Source of the DNA: Kribbella soli
GTDB lineage: Bacteria; Actinomycetota; Actinomycetes; Propionibacteriales; Kribbellaceae
NCBI RefSeq assembly: GCF_004331345.1
Contig: NZ_SJJZ01000001.1
Coordinates: 496,001 to 560,000 of the forward strand
Length of the DNA: 64,000 nucleotides
Direction: 5' to 3'
Notes under the pieces: model-generated
What the model saw: the letters and a program-made list of their open reading frames with translations, nothing else
Databases searched by the model: none
Told to the model about the DNA's origin: nothing
Made by a program: the position numbers and the translations under genes
Shown: positions 56,188 through 64,000 of the stretch, one piece after another
How positions within the stretch are numbered: position 1 is the stretch's first letter
Layout of the letters: the number at the start of each line of letters is the position of its first letter

Positions 56188-56244
56188 ATGCGTGTGCATC
56201 TAATGTCTAGGCATTAAATGCGTTTGCATTGAATGCGCGTGCAT
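56188..56244. promoter_or_regulatory. Three MarR operator copies
   Basis: ATGCGTGTGCAT (56188-56199), ATGCGTTTGCAT (56218-56229) and ATGCGCGTGCAT (56233-56244) share ATGCG-N2-TGCAT. The first two are 30 bp apart and the last two 15 bp. TAATG/CATTA (56201-56216) forms another inverted repeat between. All lie between the divergent MFS and MarR starts. Confidence 0.7.
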
Positions 56245-56247
56245 GCT

Positions 56248-56715
56248 ATGGTCACCGACATGACCGTTACGAAGGTCAGCGCTGGACCTGGTGAGACCGG
56301 CGCCGATGCCAGTGCAGACGTCAGGGAATGGCGCGAGCTGCTGGCTCGCCACGCGGACCTGACCTGCGCCCTGGACCGGGCGCTGCAGGCCGGTCATGCA
56401 CTCGGGATGAGTGAGTACGAGGTGCTCGAGCGGCTCGCGGAGCTGCCGGAGCAGTCTGCGAAGGTGGCGACGATCGCCAAGTCCGTGCACCTGAGCCAGA
56501 GCGCGCTGTCCCGCGTGATCGGCCGCCTGGAGGTCGCCGGCCTGGTCGAGCGGCACATGTGCCCCGAGGACCGCCGCGCCGTGAACGTCCGGCTGACCGA
56601 CGAAGGCCTCCGGCGCCAGACCGAGGCCCAGCCAACCCAGCGCCAGGTGCTGTCCCAGCGACTTCACGCACCCCTGGTGAAGACCTGTGAACCCGTACCC
56701 TCGGTGGATGCCTGA
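56248..56715 (+). CDS. MarR-family transcriptional regulator
   Basis: 155 aa from the ATG at 56248 (56260 also possible; neither has a good ribosome site, so leaderless is possible). Winged helix: LGMSEYEVLERLAELPEQSA, IAKSVHLSQSALSRVIGRLE, wing MCPEDRRAVNVRLTDEG. It probably represses itself and the divergent DHA2 exporter through the three repeated sites. It overlaps the hydrolase gene. Confidence 0.9.
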   Translation: MVTDMTVTKVSAGPGETGADASADVREWRELLARHADLTCALDRALQAGHALGMSEYEVLERLAELPEQSAKVATIAKSVHLSQSALSRVIGRLEVAGLVERHMCPEDRRAVNVRLTDEGLRRQTEAQPTQRQVLSQRLHAPLVKTCEPVPSVDA

Positions 56716-57727
56716 GGCGTACGACGAAGCACGCGAGGTCATCGCAGACCTGCACCGGATCGTGACGCCGAACGGCGTCCAGGAGAACTTCCAGCTGCCC
56801 GCCGGCGGCGTCGACCACTGGGTCTACGCCCGCGGTCAGGACCGCTCCAACCCCGTGATCCTGTTCGTCCACGGCGGACCGGCGTCGCCACTCGCTCCGA
56901 CGGCCTGGCAGTTCCAGCGGCCGATCGAGGAGTACTTCACGGTCGTCACCTACGACCAACGGGGCGCCGGACGCACGCTGCGCACGGTCGAGCCCGAATC
57001 CATCGCGGACACGCTCACGATCGCGCGGTACGTCGCTGACGCGATCGAGCTCGCCGAGCAGGTCCGGGAGCGGTACGGCGTCCGGAAGGTGATCCTGATC
57101 GGCCACAGCTGGGGCACCATCATCGCCACCCAGGCCGCGCTCGACCGGCCCGATCTGTTCCACGCGTACGTCGGGGTCGGGCAGGTCGTCGACGCCCGCG
57201 CCAACGAGCGGCTGTGTTTCGAGTACGCGCTCGACCAGGCGCGCGAACACAACCACACCGAAGCGCTCGAGCAGCTCGCGTCGATCGCTCCGTACCCGGG
57301 TGACGAGCCGGTCACCCGCGAGCGGATCATCATCGCCCGGCAGTGGGCGCAGTACCGCGGCGGACTGTCGGCGTACCGCGACGACTCCCAGTACTTCTTC
57401 GGGGCGCCCGAGTTGTCGCCGGAATACACGGCCGAGGACACCGAAACCATTGGCGAGGGCAACGAGTTCACGTTGAGTCGGGTGCTCGACGAGATGCTGG
57501 CCGTCGACTACACAGGCGTGACGCAGTTCCCGATCCCGGTGCTGATGTTCCTCGGGCGGCACGACTACACGACACCGGCGCAGCCTCCCGCGGAGTGGAT
57601 CGCAGCGGTCGAAGCGCCGTACAAGCGGGCCGTCTGGTTCGAGCACTCGGCCCACCTGGCGCCCTGGGAGGAGCCGGGAAAGTTCCTGGTCAGTCTTCTG
57701 ACCTACGTGCGCCCGCTGGTCAGTTGA
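56687..57727 (+). CDS. Alpha/beta hydrolase, prolyl-iminopeptidase-like (S33)
   Basis: 346 aa from GTG (ATG at 56708 is an alternative that sits on the MarR stop). Oxyanion region VILFVHGGPASPLAP, VVTYDQRGAGRTL, nucleophile elbow ILIGHSWGTIIATQAA, acid in FLGRHDYTTPAQPP and catalytic His in WFEHSAHLAPWEEP. This is the proline iminopeptidase layout. It follows the MarR gene in the same direction and may be co-regulated. Its end overlaps ilvA by 8 bp. Confidence 0.88.
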   Translation: MNPYPRWMPEAYDEAREVIADLHRIVTPNGVQENFQLPAGGVDHWVYARGQDRSNPVILFVHGGPASPLAPTAWQFQRPIEEYFTVVTYDQRGAGRTLRTVEPESIADTLTIARYVADAIELAEQVRERYGVRKVILIGHSWGTIIATQAALDRPDLFHAYVGVGQVVDARANERLCFEYALDQAREHNHTEALEQLASIAPYPGDEPVTRERIIIARQWAQYRGGLSAYRDDSQYFFGAPELSPEYTAEDTETIGEGNEFTLSRVLDEMLAVDYTGVTQFPIPVLMFLGRHDYTTPAQPPAEWIAAVEAPYKRAVWFEHSAHLAPWEEPGKFLVSLLTYVRPLVS

Positions 57728-58922
57728 GCGTGTACGTGTAGCCGTTGGCGGTGAGGCCGGCGAGCAGGCGATCGCGGTGGTCCTCGCCGCGAAGCTCCAG
57801 TTGCAGGGCGACCTCGACCTCTTCCAGGCTGAGGGTTGCCGAGATGCGCTCGTGCACGACCTCGATGAGGTTCGCGTCCAGAGCGGCGATCCGGGTCAGC
57901 AGCGTGGCCAGCCCGCCGGGCGTGTCCGGGATCCGCACGCGCAGCGAGAGATACCGTCCGGCCGCGGCCATGCCGTGCTGGATCACCCGCATCAGCAGCA
58001 CCGGGTCGATATTGCCGCCGGACAGCACGACCACGACCGGCGGCTTGAACCGCCTCGGCTCGTCGAGGACGGCGGCCACCGCGGCGGCACCCGCCGGTTC
58101 GACCACCAGCTTCGCGCGTTCGAGCACCAGCAACAGCGCCTTCGACAACGAGTCCTCGCCGACGGTCCGCACCTCACCGACGTACCGCTGCACCGTCTCG
58201 AACGGCACCTGCCCCGGCAGACCGACCGCGATCCCGTCCGCCATCGTCGTCATCTGCTCCAGCTGGACCGGCTCCCCCGCGGCCAGTGAGGCCGGGTACG
58301 CCGCCGCGCCGGCCGCCTGTACGCCGACAAGCTCGACCGGCATCCCGTCCCGCTGCATCGCCGCCGCGATCCCGGCCAGCAGGCCACCGCCACCGGTCGG
58401 TACGACGACCGTTCGTACCTGTGGGCACTGCTCGACGATCTCGAGTCCTGTCGTCGCCTGCCCCGCCACGATGTCGGGATGGTCGAACGGATGGATCAGC
58501 ACCGCCCCGGTCTCGGCCTCGAAGGCGCGCGCCGCGATCAGGCAGTCGTCGATCGACGTACCGGCGAAGTGGATCTCCGCGCCGTACGCCCGGGTCGCCT
58601 TCTCCTTCGGGATCGGGGCGCCGTGCGGCATGAACACCGTGGCTTTGATGCCGAGCAACTGCGCCGCCAGGGCAACGCCCTGCGCATGGTTGCCGGCACT
58701 CGCCGCAACGACGCCGCGACGGCGCTCGGCCTTCGAGAGGCGCGCCATCCGCACGTACGCCCCACGCAGCTTGAACGACCCGGTCCGCTGCAGGTTCTCG
58801 CACTTGAGGAACACGTCGCCGCCGACCAGATCGCTCAACCACCGCGAGTACTCCAACGGCGTCGGCGCGACCACGTTGTGCAGCAGATCGGCCGCCCGCG
58901 CAACATCCCTGGCATCGATCAC
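57720..58922 (-). CDS. ilvA: Threonine dehydratase (threonine ammonia-lyase) with ACT domain
   Basis: 400 aa from GTG. Fold type II PLP enzyme: the PLP lysine is in RTGSFKLRGAYVRMA, the PLP phosphate loop VVPTGGGGLLAGIAAAM, and SAGNHAQGVALAA is typical. Residues about 325-400 form one ACT domain (YLSLRVRIPDTPGGLATLLT). It makes 2-oxobutanoate from threonine, for isoleucine synthesis or catabolism; the 400-aa single-ACT form is common in actinobacteria. Confidence 0.92.
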   Translation of the reverse strand: MIDARDVARAADLLHNVVAPTPLEYSRWLSDLVGGDVFLKCENLQRTGSFKLRGAYVRMARLSKAERRRGVVAASAGNHAQGVALAAQLLGIKATVFMPHGAPIPKEKATRAYGAEIHFAGTSIDDCLIAARAFEAETGAVLIHPFDHPDIVAGQATTGLEIVEQCPQVRTVVVPTGGGGLLAGIAAAMQRDGMPVELVGVQAAGAAAYPASLAAGEPVQLEQMTTMADGIAVGLPGQVPFETVQRYVGEVRTVGEDSLSKALLLVLERAKLVVEPAGAAAVAAVLDEPRRFKPPVVVVLSGGNIDPVLLMRVIQHGMAAAGRYLSLRVRIPDTPGGLATLLTRIAALDANLIEVVHERISATLSLEEVEVALQLELRGEDHRDRLLAGLTANGYTYTLN

Positions 58923-58975
58923 GGCATCACCATAAGCAGGAAAAGCAGTTGCGTCCGGTACATACGCTTCAGCAG

Positions 58976-60190
58976 GTGAAGGTTACGGCTGTCGTGGTGC
59001 GTCCGTCCGACCAGGCGGTCCTGATGCTGCCGTCGGGGCTCCCCCAGGTCGAGCAATCGGACGACTTCTGGTTCCCGGATGTCGAGGCGGTGCTGCAAGC
59101 GCTGCGGGACCAGCACGGCATTGAGGCCGTCGTACTCACCTGTCTTTCGAACGATCCGCTCACCTACCTGATGCTCCCGAGCGGCGAGCCGCCGGCCGGC
59201 ACGCGCTGGGTGCACGACCACCCCGTGAGCTCATCCGACCTACCCGCCTGGACGCGCCCGGAGTGGTACGGCGAAGCGCCGCAGTGGATCGCTGAGCGTC
59301 TGAAGGCGACCGGCCCGTGGTCGCAGGTGAAGTCGTGGGGCCTGTCGAACGTCCTGCGCATCCCGACCGCCGACGGCGACGTGTACTTCAAGGCGCTCTC
59401 ACAGGCGTCGACCGAGCCGGACGCGTTGCCGTTCCTGTTCGCGAATGAACCGCTGTTCCTGCAGCGCGCCTCCGCCGACCGTCCCGGAGCGGTGCCGGCG
59501 CCGTTGGCGATCGACGAGCAGCGCGCGTGGATGCTACTGCCCGACCTCGGCTCGCCGTTGGAGGGCGAGAGCGACGTCGCGGTGTGGATCGATGCCGTGC
59601 GCAACCATGCCCGGTTGCAGCGCAGCTATGTCACGGAACCCGAGCGGCTGCTGGAGTACGGCTGCGCCGACCGACGGCTCGCCGTCCTCGACGCCGAGCT
59701 GGATCGCCTGCTCGAACCGAACTCGCTGACGGCACAGCTCGACCCGACAGAACTGTCCGGGTTGCCGGAGCGCGCGAAACAGTTGCGCGAGGCAATCGTC
59801 GAGCTGGCGGAGATCGGCGTACCGGAGACATTGCTGCACGGCGATCTGCACCCGCGGAACCTGGCGGTACGCGACGGCCAGGTGTTCGCTTTCGACTGGA
59901 CGGATGCGGCGCTGGCACACCCGTTCCTGGATTGGGTGACGTTCGTGGAGACGCGGTCGCCGCTGTCGAGCGATCCACGCGTGCTGGACGCGTATCTGAA
60001 CGAGTGGGCTGAGTACGCCGCCCCGTCCGAGCTGCGACGCGCGCTGACGCTCGCCGAAGAGCTCGGCACGCTCTACCAGACGATCACCTACCTGCACCTC
60101 GTCGACCACCTGTCCGGGCCGAGCAAGAACTCCATGTTCCGCGGCGGCGCGAACTGGCTGCAGAAGTTGTTAGCGGTGCAGGATCGCTAG
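58976..60190 (+). CDS. APH-like phosphotransferase with N-terminal Nudix-like segment
   Basis: 404 aa from the GTG at 58976; a TTG at 58949 with AGGAAA upstream is an alternative. The C-terminal APH domain has the catalytic loop LLHGDLHPRNLAV and metal motif VFAFDWTDAALAHPFLDW. The N-terminal 90 residues (VTAVVVRPSDQAVLMLPSG..) look like strands of a Nudix-like fold without a clear Nudix box. Substrate unknown. Its end overlaps the convergent HExxH gene by 21 bp. Confidence 0.8.
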   Translation: MKVTAVVVRPSDQAVLMLPSGLPQVEQSDDFWFPDVEAVLQALRDQHGIEAVVLTCLSNDPLTYLMLPSGEPPAGTRWVHDHPVSSSDLPAWTRPEWYGEAPQWIAERLKATGPWSQVKSWGLSNVLRIPTADGDVYFKALSQASTEPDALPFLFANEPLFLQRASADRPGAVPAPLAIDEQRAWMLLPDLGSPLEGESDVAVWIDAVRNHARLQRSYVTEPERLLEYGCADRRLAVLDAELDRLLEPNSLTAQLDPTELSGLPERAKQLREAIVELAEIGVPETLLHGDLHPRNLAVRDGQVFAFDWTDAALAHPFLDWVTFVETRSPLSSDPRVLDAYLNEWAEYAAPSELRRALTLAEELGTLYQTITYLHLVDHLSGPSKNSMFRGGANWLQKLLAVQDR

Positions 60191-60985
60191 CTGGTTGCGC
60201 AGGCCGCGGCGGACGGGCGGGTCGAGGTACCGGTCCCATTCCGGATGCCGCTCGCCGCGAAGTTTCGCGTAGTGCGCGAGCGCTTCGGCCAGTGCGGCCT
60301 CGCGCAGGTACCCGCGCGCGAGCGGCTGCTTGCCGCGCCCGTTCGGCCGGGGGCGGCGCTCGTACGCCGCGTTCGCGGTGAAGATCCCGAGTCCGTAGAA
60401 CACCGTGATCAGGTCGGTGAGCGGCTCGTGGTCCGGCCGGCGCGTCAGCGAGATCCGGCCGCTGCCGAGCAGCAGCTCGTGGCCGACCTCATGGGCGTAG
60501 ATCGCGATCAGCGCGACCGGATCGGCCGTCAGCGCCGGCGCGAGCTCGATCTGGTTCCGGCCGTTCCCGCGGATCCACCGCCCGGACTGTTCCTTCACCA
60601 CGAGTCCACCGACCGGGCGTCGTACGCCGTTCAGCTCGAAGCTCAGCCCGCACTGGCCGGGCCGGAGATCCATCCGGTTGTCGACCCGGCCGCACAGCTC
60701 GGTCGCGGCGGCCACGCTGGCGTCGTACCCGTCCGGGATCAGGTCGGCCGGCACCGCGATCGGGCGGAGCAGGACGTCCCGGCCGAACTCGGCCACCAGC
60801 CAGTCCATCGACGTACGGATCCAGCGCCGGCTGCCGCCCGGCAACCGTTCGCGGGGCGCCTTCAGCTGGGACCGTAGCTGCTGACTGCGGCGGATCATTC
60901 CGATCGGATTCCTCACCCGCCGGATCATGCCTGTCCGACGCCGCGGCAAACCTCTCGGTTCCACAGCGTCACCGGACATTGACAT
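60170..60985 (-). CDS. HExxH protein, paralogue C of a tandem trio
   Basis: 271 aa from the ATG at 60985, one base after the upstream paralogue's stop. Shortest copy. An Arg-rich N-terminus is followed by LPGGSRRWIRTSMDWLVAEFG, then IPDGYDASVAAATELCGRV, and the metal site IYAHEVGHELLLGS..HEPLTDLITVFYGLGIFTAN. The HExxH is followed after 17 residues by Glu in E-P-L-T-D, as in gluzincin metallopeptidases. No signal peptide or membrane helix. Function unknown; a zinc peptidase is inferred. Confidence 0.75.
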   Translation of the reverse strand: MSMSGDAVEPRGLPRRRTGMIRRVRNPIGMIRRSQQLRSQLKAPRERLPGGSRRWIRTSMDWLVAEFGRDVLLRPIAVPADLIPDGYDASVAAATELCGRVDNRMDLRPGQCGLSFELNGVRRPVGGLVVKEQSGRWIRGNGRNQIELAPALTADPVALIAIYAHEVGHELLLGSGRISLTRRPDHEPLTDLITVFYGLGIFTANAAYERRPRPNGRGKQPLARGYLREAALAEALAHYAKLRGERHPEWDRYLDPPVRRGLRNQLAILHR

Positions 60986-62028
60986 CAGGTCAGCGGTGCG
61001 CCTTCCTGGATCGACGCAATCTCGGCGTCCTTCACCAGCGACGCGAGCCGGGCGAAGGTCCGGATCCGGACCGCCCGGTCGACCTCGGTCGGCATCACCG
61101 GCAGGATCGATTCCGGCCACAACAGGTGCCGGCGGAAGCAGTACGCCGCCAGCGCGTCGGAGGCACCGCGCTCGCCCAGGTACCCGAGCGTCTGCAACGC
61201 CGAACGCCGTCCGGGGACCCGCTCGACCGCCTGATTGGCGAGGAAGATCCCGAACCCGTGGAACACCGCGAACAGATCGGTCAGCGCCTCGGCGTCGACC
61301 CGCCTCCGGTCGATCAGGTGATACCCCCAGAGCACCTCGTGCCCGAGTTCATGAGCAGTGGCGGCAACCACCGCGGCCGGGTCGGCCAGAGTGGTTGCCG
61401 ACAGCATCACCGCGGTCCCCTCGATGCCGCCGGTCCGCAGGTCCAGCCAGGCCGCCCGCGATCCGCTGCCGGCCGGCGTCGACCAGATCGCCTCGGCGCG
61501 CCGGCACAGCTCGGCCCGGCGGTCCGGGTCGGTCTCCTGGAGGATCGCCGTACTGCGTTTCAGCTCGGCCTGCAGCTCGCGCTCGGCCAGCACGCTGATC
61601 TCGGGCGCGAACCCGGCAACGGCCAGCGCGTCCACCTCGGCCGACGTCATCGTTGCCCGCAGCCCCGAGATCGCGATCAGGTCGCTGCCCTGCTCGGCAT
61701 TCAGCCGGTGCACGGCCGCGCTGCGGGCGGCGGCGCGGACCTGTTCCATCCGGAAGCTGAACCGGATCCGGTCGTCGGGTACCTCCATCCACGCGCACAC
61801 CTGCAGACAGAGTTCGCGCGCCGCGCGCTCGGAGCCGTCGTACCCGACAGGCACGAATTCGCTGGGCAGCACCGGCCGCCGGCGAAGCGGCTCGACCCCG
61901 AACCGGCCGATCAGCCAGTCCAGCGAGTCCTCGATCCACTGCTCCGGCCCACCGGGCAGCAGGACCTTCGGTCCGTACAGCTGTTCTCGGTGTCGTTGCC
62001 GGCGCCGCCAAGCACCGATCAGATTCAT
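60985..62028 (-). CDS. HExxH protein, paralogue B of a tandem trio
   Basis: 347 aa. LLPGGPEQWIEDSLDWLIGRFG near the N-terminus, then FVPVGYDGSERAARELCLQV and RIRFSFRMEQVRAAARS. A variable middle region precedes the metal site AATAHELGHEVLWGYHLIDR and DAEALTDLFAVFHGFGIFLANQA, then LGYLGERGASDALAAYCFRR. HExxH to the second Glu is 16 residues. No secretion signal. Its stop touches paralogue C's start (TGATG), so the two are coupled. Confidence 0.75.
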   Translation of the reverse strand: MNLIGAWRRRQRHREQLYGPKVLLPGGPEQWIEDSLDWLIGRFGVEPLRRRPVLPSEFVPVGYDGSERAARELCLQVCAWMEVPDDRIRFSFRMEQVRAAARSAAVHRLNAEQGSDLIAISGLRATMTSAEVDALAVAGFAPEISVLAERELQAELKRSTAILQETDPDRRAELCRRAEAIWSTPAGSGSRAAWLDLRTGGIEGTAVMLSATTLADPAAVVAATAHELGHEVLWGYHLIDRRRVDAEALTDLFAVFHGFGIFLANQAVERVPGRRSALQTLGYLGERGASDALAAYCFRRHLLWPESILPVMPTEVDRAVRIRTFARLASLVKDAEIASIQEGAPLT

Positions 62029-62084
62029 ACCAGAACTGACGCGGTCGCCCGAACGCCCGTTCCATCAGGAATGTTGCAGCTGGA

Positions 62085-63158
62085 TCACCAACCCAACACG
62101 GTCGGCGGACCGCCGACCAGCTCGTCAAGACGGGACACGAAACGGGCCCGCGGATCCGGATCGAGAGCCTGATGCCACGCCGGGAGAAGCGGTCCGTCGC
62201 GGACCAACTGGTGCTGCTGGAATCTGTACACGGCAAGCGCTTCGGCCACTGCTCGTTCGCCGAGGTAGCCGAAGGTTTCGACGGTCGGCGTGCCGAGCGT
62301 GGTCTCGTCGAGCGCGGCGTTCGCGTGGGCGATCCCGAACCCGTGCAGTACGGCGTACAGGTCGGTCAGCGGCTCGCGAAGCGGACCGGCGCCGCCGGGC
62401 ACGTCGGAGGACATGAGGACCTGGTGGCCGAGTTCGTGCGAAGCGGTCGCGATCAGCACGGTCGGGTCGGTGAGGATGTCGGAGCCGAGCATCACCGCGG
62501 TGTATCCGGGGAGCAATTCGACACCGGGCAGGCAGTAGGTCAGGTCCGTCCAGCGCCCGGCCGCCGACGACTCGGTTGCGGCCGCCTCAGGGTCCGGGCG
62601 ATCCGGCTGTTGCTCGAGCTCGGCCTGTCGCGCCGGGTCCGGCTCGGCCGCGATTTCCCGGCAGCGGACGAGCTCGGTGAGGAAGTCGAGGAAGGCGAAC
62701 CGCTGGATCTCGGGCAGCAGCCCGTCGTCCTCCAGCAGCTCTTCCAACCGGTCGTCGGACGTTGCGCCGAGCAACCGTGAGTACTTCCGTACGGCGGCGA
62801 TGTCCTCCGGCGCCGCGCCGCGGAGCGCGGGATGGGTCTGCGCGACGTACGCGTCGACGATCGTGGCGCCGAGCAACTGACCGGCCTCGACGACCTTCTC
62901 CAGCTGGAAGCTGAACCGGATCCGCTCGGACGGGATACCCATCCGCTCGCTCACCTTCAGGCATACGTCGCGGGCAGCCGCCTCCGACCCGTCGTACCCG
63001 GCCGGCACGAACTCACCCGGTACGACGGCCGGCCGCCGGAGCGGGTCGGTGCCGAAATGATCGGTGAGCAGCCGGAACGACTCTTCGACCCACCGCGCCG
63101 ACCCACCGGGCAACTCGACTTTCGGCGCCCGCACGAGATCGCGGAAGGACATGTCCAT
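62085..63158 (-). CDS. HExxH protein, paralogue A of a tandem trio
   Basis: 357 aa from the ATG at 63158 (ATG at 63152 also possible). ELPGGSARWVEESFRLLTDHFG, FVPAGYDGSEAAARDVCLKV and RIRFSFQLEKVVEAGQL match the B paralogue. A longer acidic middle (about 180-230) precedes IATASHELGHQVLMSSDVPGG and REPLTDLYAVLHGFGIAHANAA, then FGYLGERAVAEALAVYRF. Spacing from HExxH to Glu is 16. It lies 38 bp downstream of an ABC-2 permease gene on the same strand, so they may share a transcript. Confidence 0.75.
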   Translation of the reverse strand: MDMSFRDLVRAPKVELPGGSARWVEESFRLLTDHFGTDPLRRPAVVPGEFVPAGYDGSEAAARDVCLKVSERMGIPSERIRFSFQLEKVVEAGQLLGATIVDAYVAQTHPALRGAAPEDIAAVRKYSRLLGATSDDRLEELLEDDGLLPEIQRFAFLDFLTELVRCREIAAEPDPARQAELEQQPDRPDPEAAATESSAAGRWTDLTYCLPGVELLPGYTAVMLGSDILTDPTVLIATASHELGHQVLMSSDVPGGAGPLREPLTDLYAVLHGFGIAHANAALDETTLGTPTVETFGYLGERAVAEALAVYRFQQHQLVRDGPLLPAWHQALDPDPRARFVSRLDELVGGPPTVLGW

Positions 63159-63196
63159 GCCAGCTCCGACGGGCGCTTGGGGTGTTGTGGTTCCGA

Positions 63197-64000
63197 CTAC
63201 TTCAGGAGCAACTTGCCGAGGCGGCGTGAAGCGACGTACATGCCGAGGGTGCCCATGGCTGCCAGGTAGAGGGCGTGGATCAGGAGGAACCAGCTGACGT
63301 TGCCTGTGCTGAAGGCACGTTCCAGGACGACGCCTTGGTAGAGCGGGGTGATCTCGACCAGCCAGCGGATCGCGCCGGGATAGGTCTCGACCGGGTAGAA
63401 CGTGGCCGAGAACAGGAACATCGGCATGATCGCCAGCTGCACGAACTCGAAGTCCTGCCAGCTGCGCATGAACGTGGTCAGCGCCATCCCGGCGCCTGCG
63501 AACGCGAACCCGATCAGCACCGCGGCCGGCAGCGCGAGCAGCGCCCACCACGACGAGATCAGCCCCATGATCAGCATCACCACGATGAACATCGCCGAGT
63601 AGATGCCTCCGCGCAGCAGCGCCCAGGTGACCTCGCCGGTGGCGACGTCCCACGGCCGCAGCGGCGTCGCGAGCATCGAGTCGTAGAGCTTGGCGTACTT
63701 CATCCGGAAGAAGATGTTGTACGTCGAGTCGAAGATCGCACCGTTCATCGCGGAGCTGGCGAGCATCGCCGGCGCGACGAACGCGGCGTACGCGATCTTC
63801 GTGCCGTCGGACAGGGTGAAGTCGCCGACCAGGTGGGCGACGCCGATGCCGATCGAGAGCAGGTAGAACACCGGCTCGAAGAAGCCGGAGAGGAACACCA
63901 CCCACGACCGCCGGTAGAGCAGGAAGTTCCGCTCGACGATGTGCCGCCCACCACCGAGCCGAACCGGGACCGGGATGACCCGGGCTGCAATGGTCGCCAT
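63197..64000 (-). CDS. ABC-2-type (DrrB/NodJ-like) permease
   Basis: 267 aa from an ATG at the window edge (63998-64000); the frame could extend upstream. Six helices and the ABC-2 signature are clear: RNFLLYRRSWVVFLSGFFEP, LASSAMNGAIFDSTYNIFFR, YDSMLATPLRPWDVATGEV, MFLFSATFYPVETYPGAIRW and LYQGVVLERAF. The partner ATPase should lie just outside the window. It exports drugs, lipids or polysaccharide; substrate unknown. Confidence 0.88.
   Translation of the reverse strand: MATIAARVIPVPVRLGGGRHIVERNFLLYRRSWVVFLSGFFEPVFYLLSIGIGVAHLVGDFTLSDGTKIAYAAFVAPAMLASSAMNGAIFDSTYNIFFRMKYAKLYDSMLATPLRPWDVATGEVTWALLRGGIYSAMFIVVMLIMGLISSWWALLALPAAVLIGFAFAGAGMALTTFMRSWQDFEFVQLAIMPMFLFSATFYPVETYPGAIRWLVEITPLYQGVVLERAFSTGNVSWFLLIHALYLAAMGTLGMYVASRRLGKLLLK

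Overview
The window reads as high-GC actinobacterial chromosome, densely packed, with many GTG and some TTG starts and many 1-4 bp start/stop overlaps. Actinomycete markers are mycothiol S-conjugate amidase (Mca), an F420-type deazaflavin nitroreductase, DUF4307 and DUF4245 proteins, DUF1707 and a short-chain cis-prenyl transferase. I favour a Propionibacteriales-type soil actinomycete (Kribbella-like); the genus is inference. No transposase, phage gene, CRISPR array, rRNA or tRNA was seen.

The backbone follows a gene order I know from Mycobacterium tuberculosis Rv1110 back to Rv1080c: ispH, xseA/xseB, DUF4245/glpX, fumC, phoH2, uppS, hemolysin III (trhA), the YyaL-type thioredoxin-fold protein, a small membrane protein, mca, DUF4307, greA. 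Lineage-specific blocks interrupt it: a TetR/flavodoxin/SMR island (7.4-9.0 kb); leucine biosynthesis control (13-15.4 kb); class I fumarase (18.4-20.1 kb); a two-component system with alpha-L-fucosidase (24-28 kb); a non-coding tandem repeat (33.5-34.25 kb); two secreted proteases sharing a C-terminal module (36.5-40 kb); and an AbiE toxin-antitoxin pair beside a CopD protein (42.8-45.4 kb).

After greA (47.4 kb) the content becomes accessory: a VOC/TetR pair, a chimeric DrrA-DrrB remnant, two MFS exporters, a CopC/CopD copper cluster with a small His-rich secreted protein, a MarR regulator with three operator-like sites, biosynthetic-type threonine dehydratase, an aminoglycoside-phosphotransferase-like protein, and a tandem array of three paralogous HExxH proteins next to an ABC-2 permease at the right edge.

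The most interesting points are: (i) a leucine-rich leader peptide with two mutually exclusive hairpins before a leuA that lacks its C-terminal allosteric domain; (ii) three diverged copies of a ~260-305 bp non-coding, strand-biased repeat between trhA and a MarR gene; (iii) three tandem cytoplasmic gluzincin-like proteins with a shared HExxH-x16/17-E-x-L-T-D signature; (iv) an in-frame DrrA/DrrB fusion; and (v) several clear operator-like palindromes beside TetR, MarR and trhA genes.
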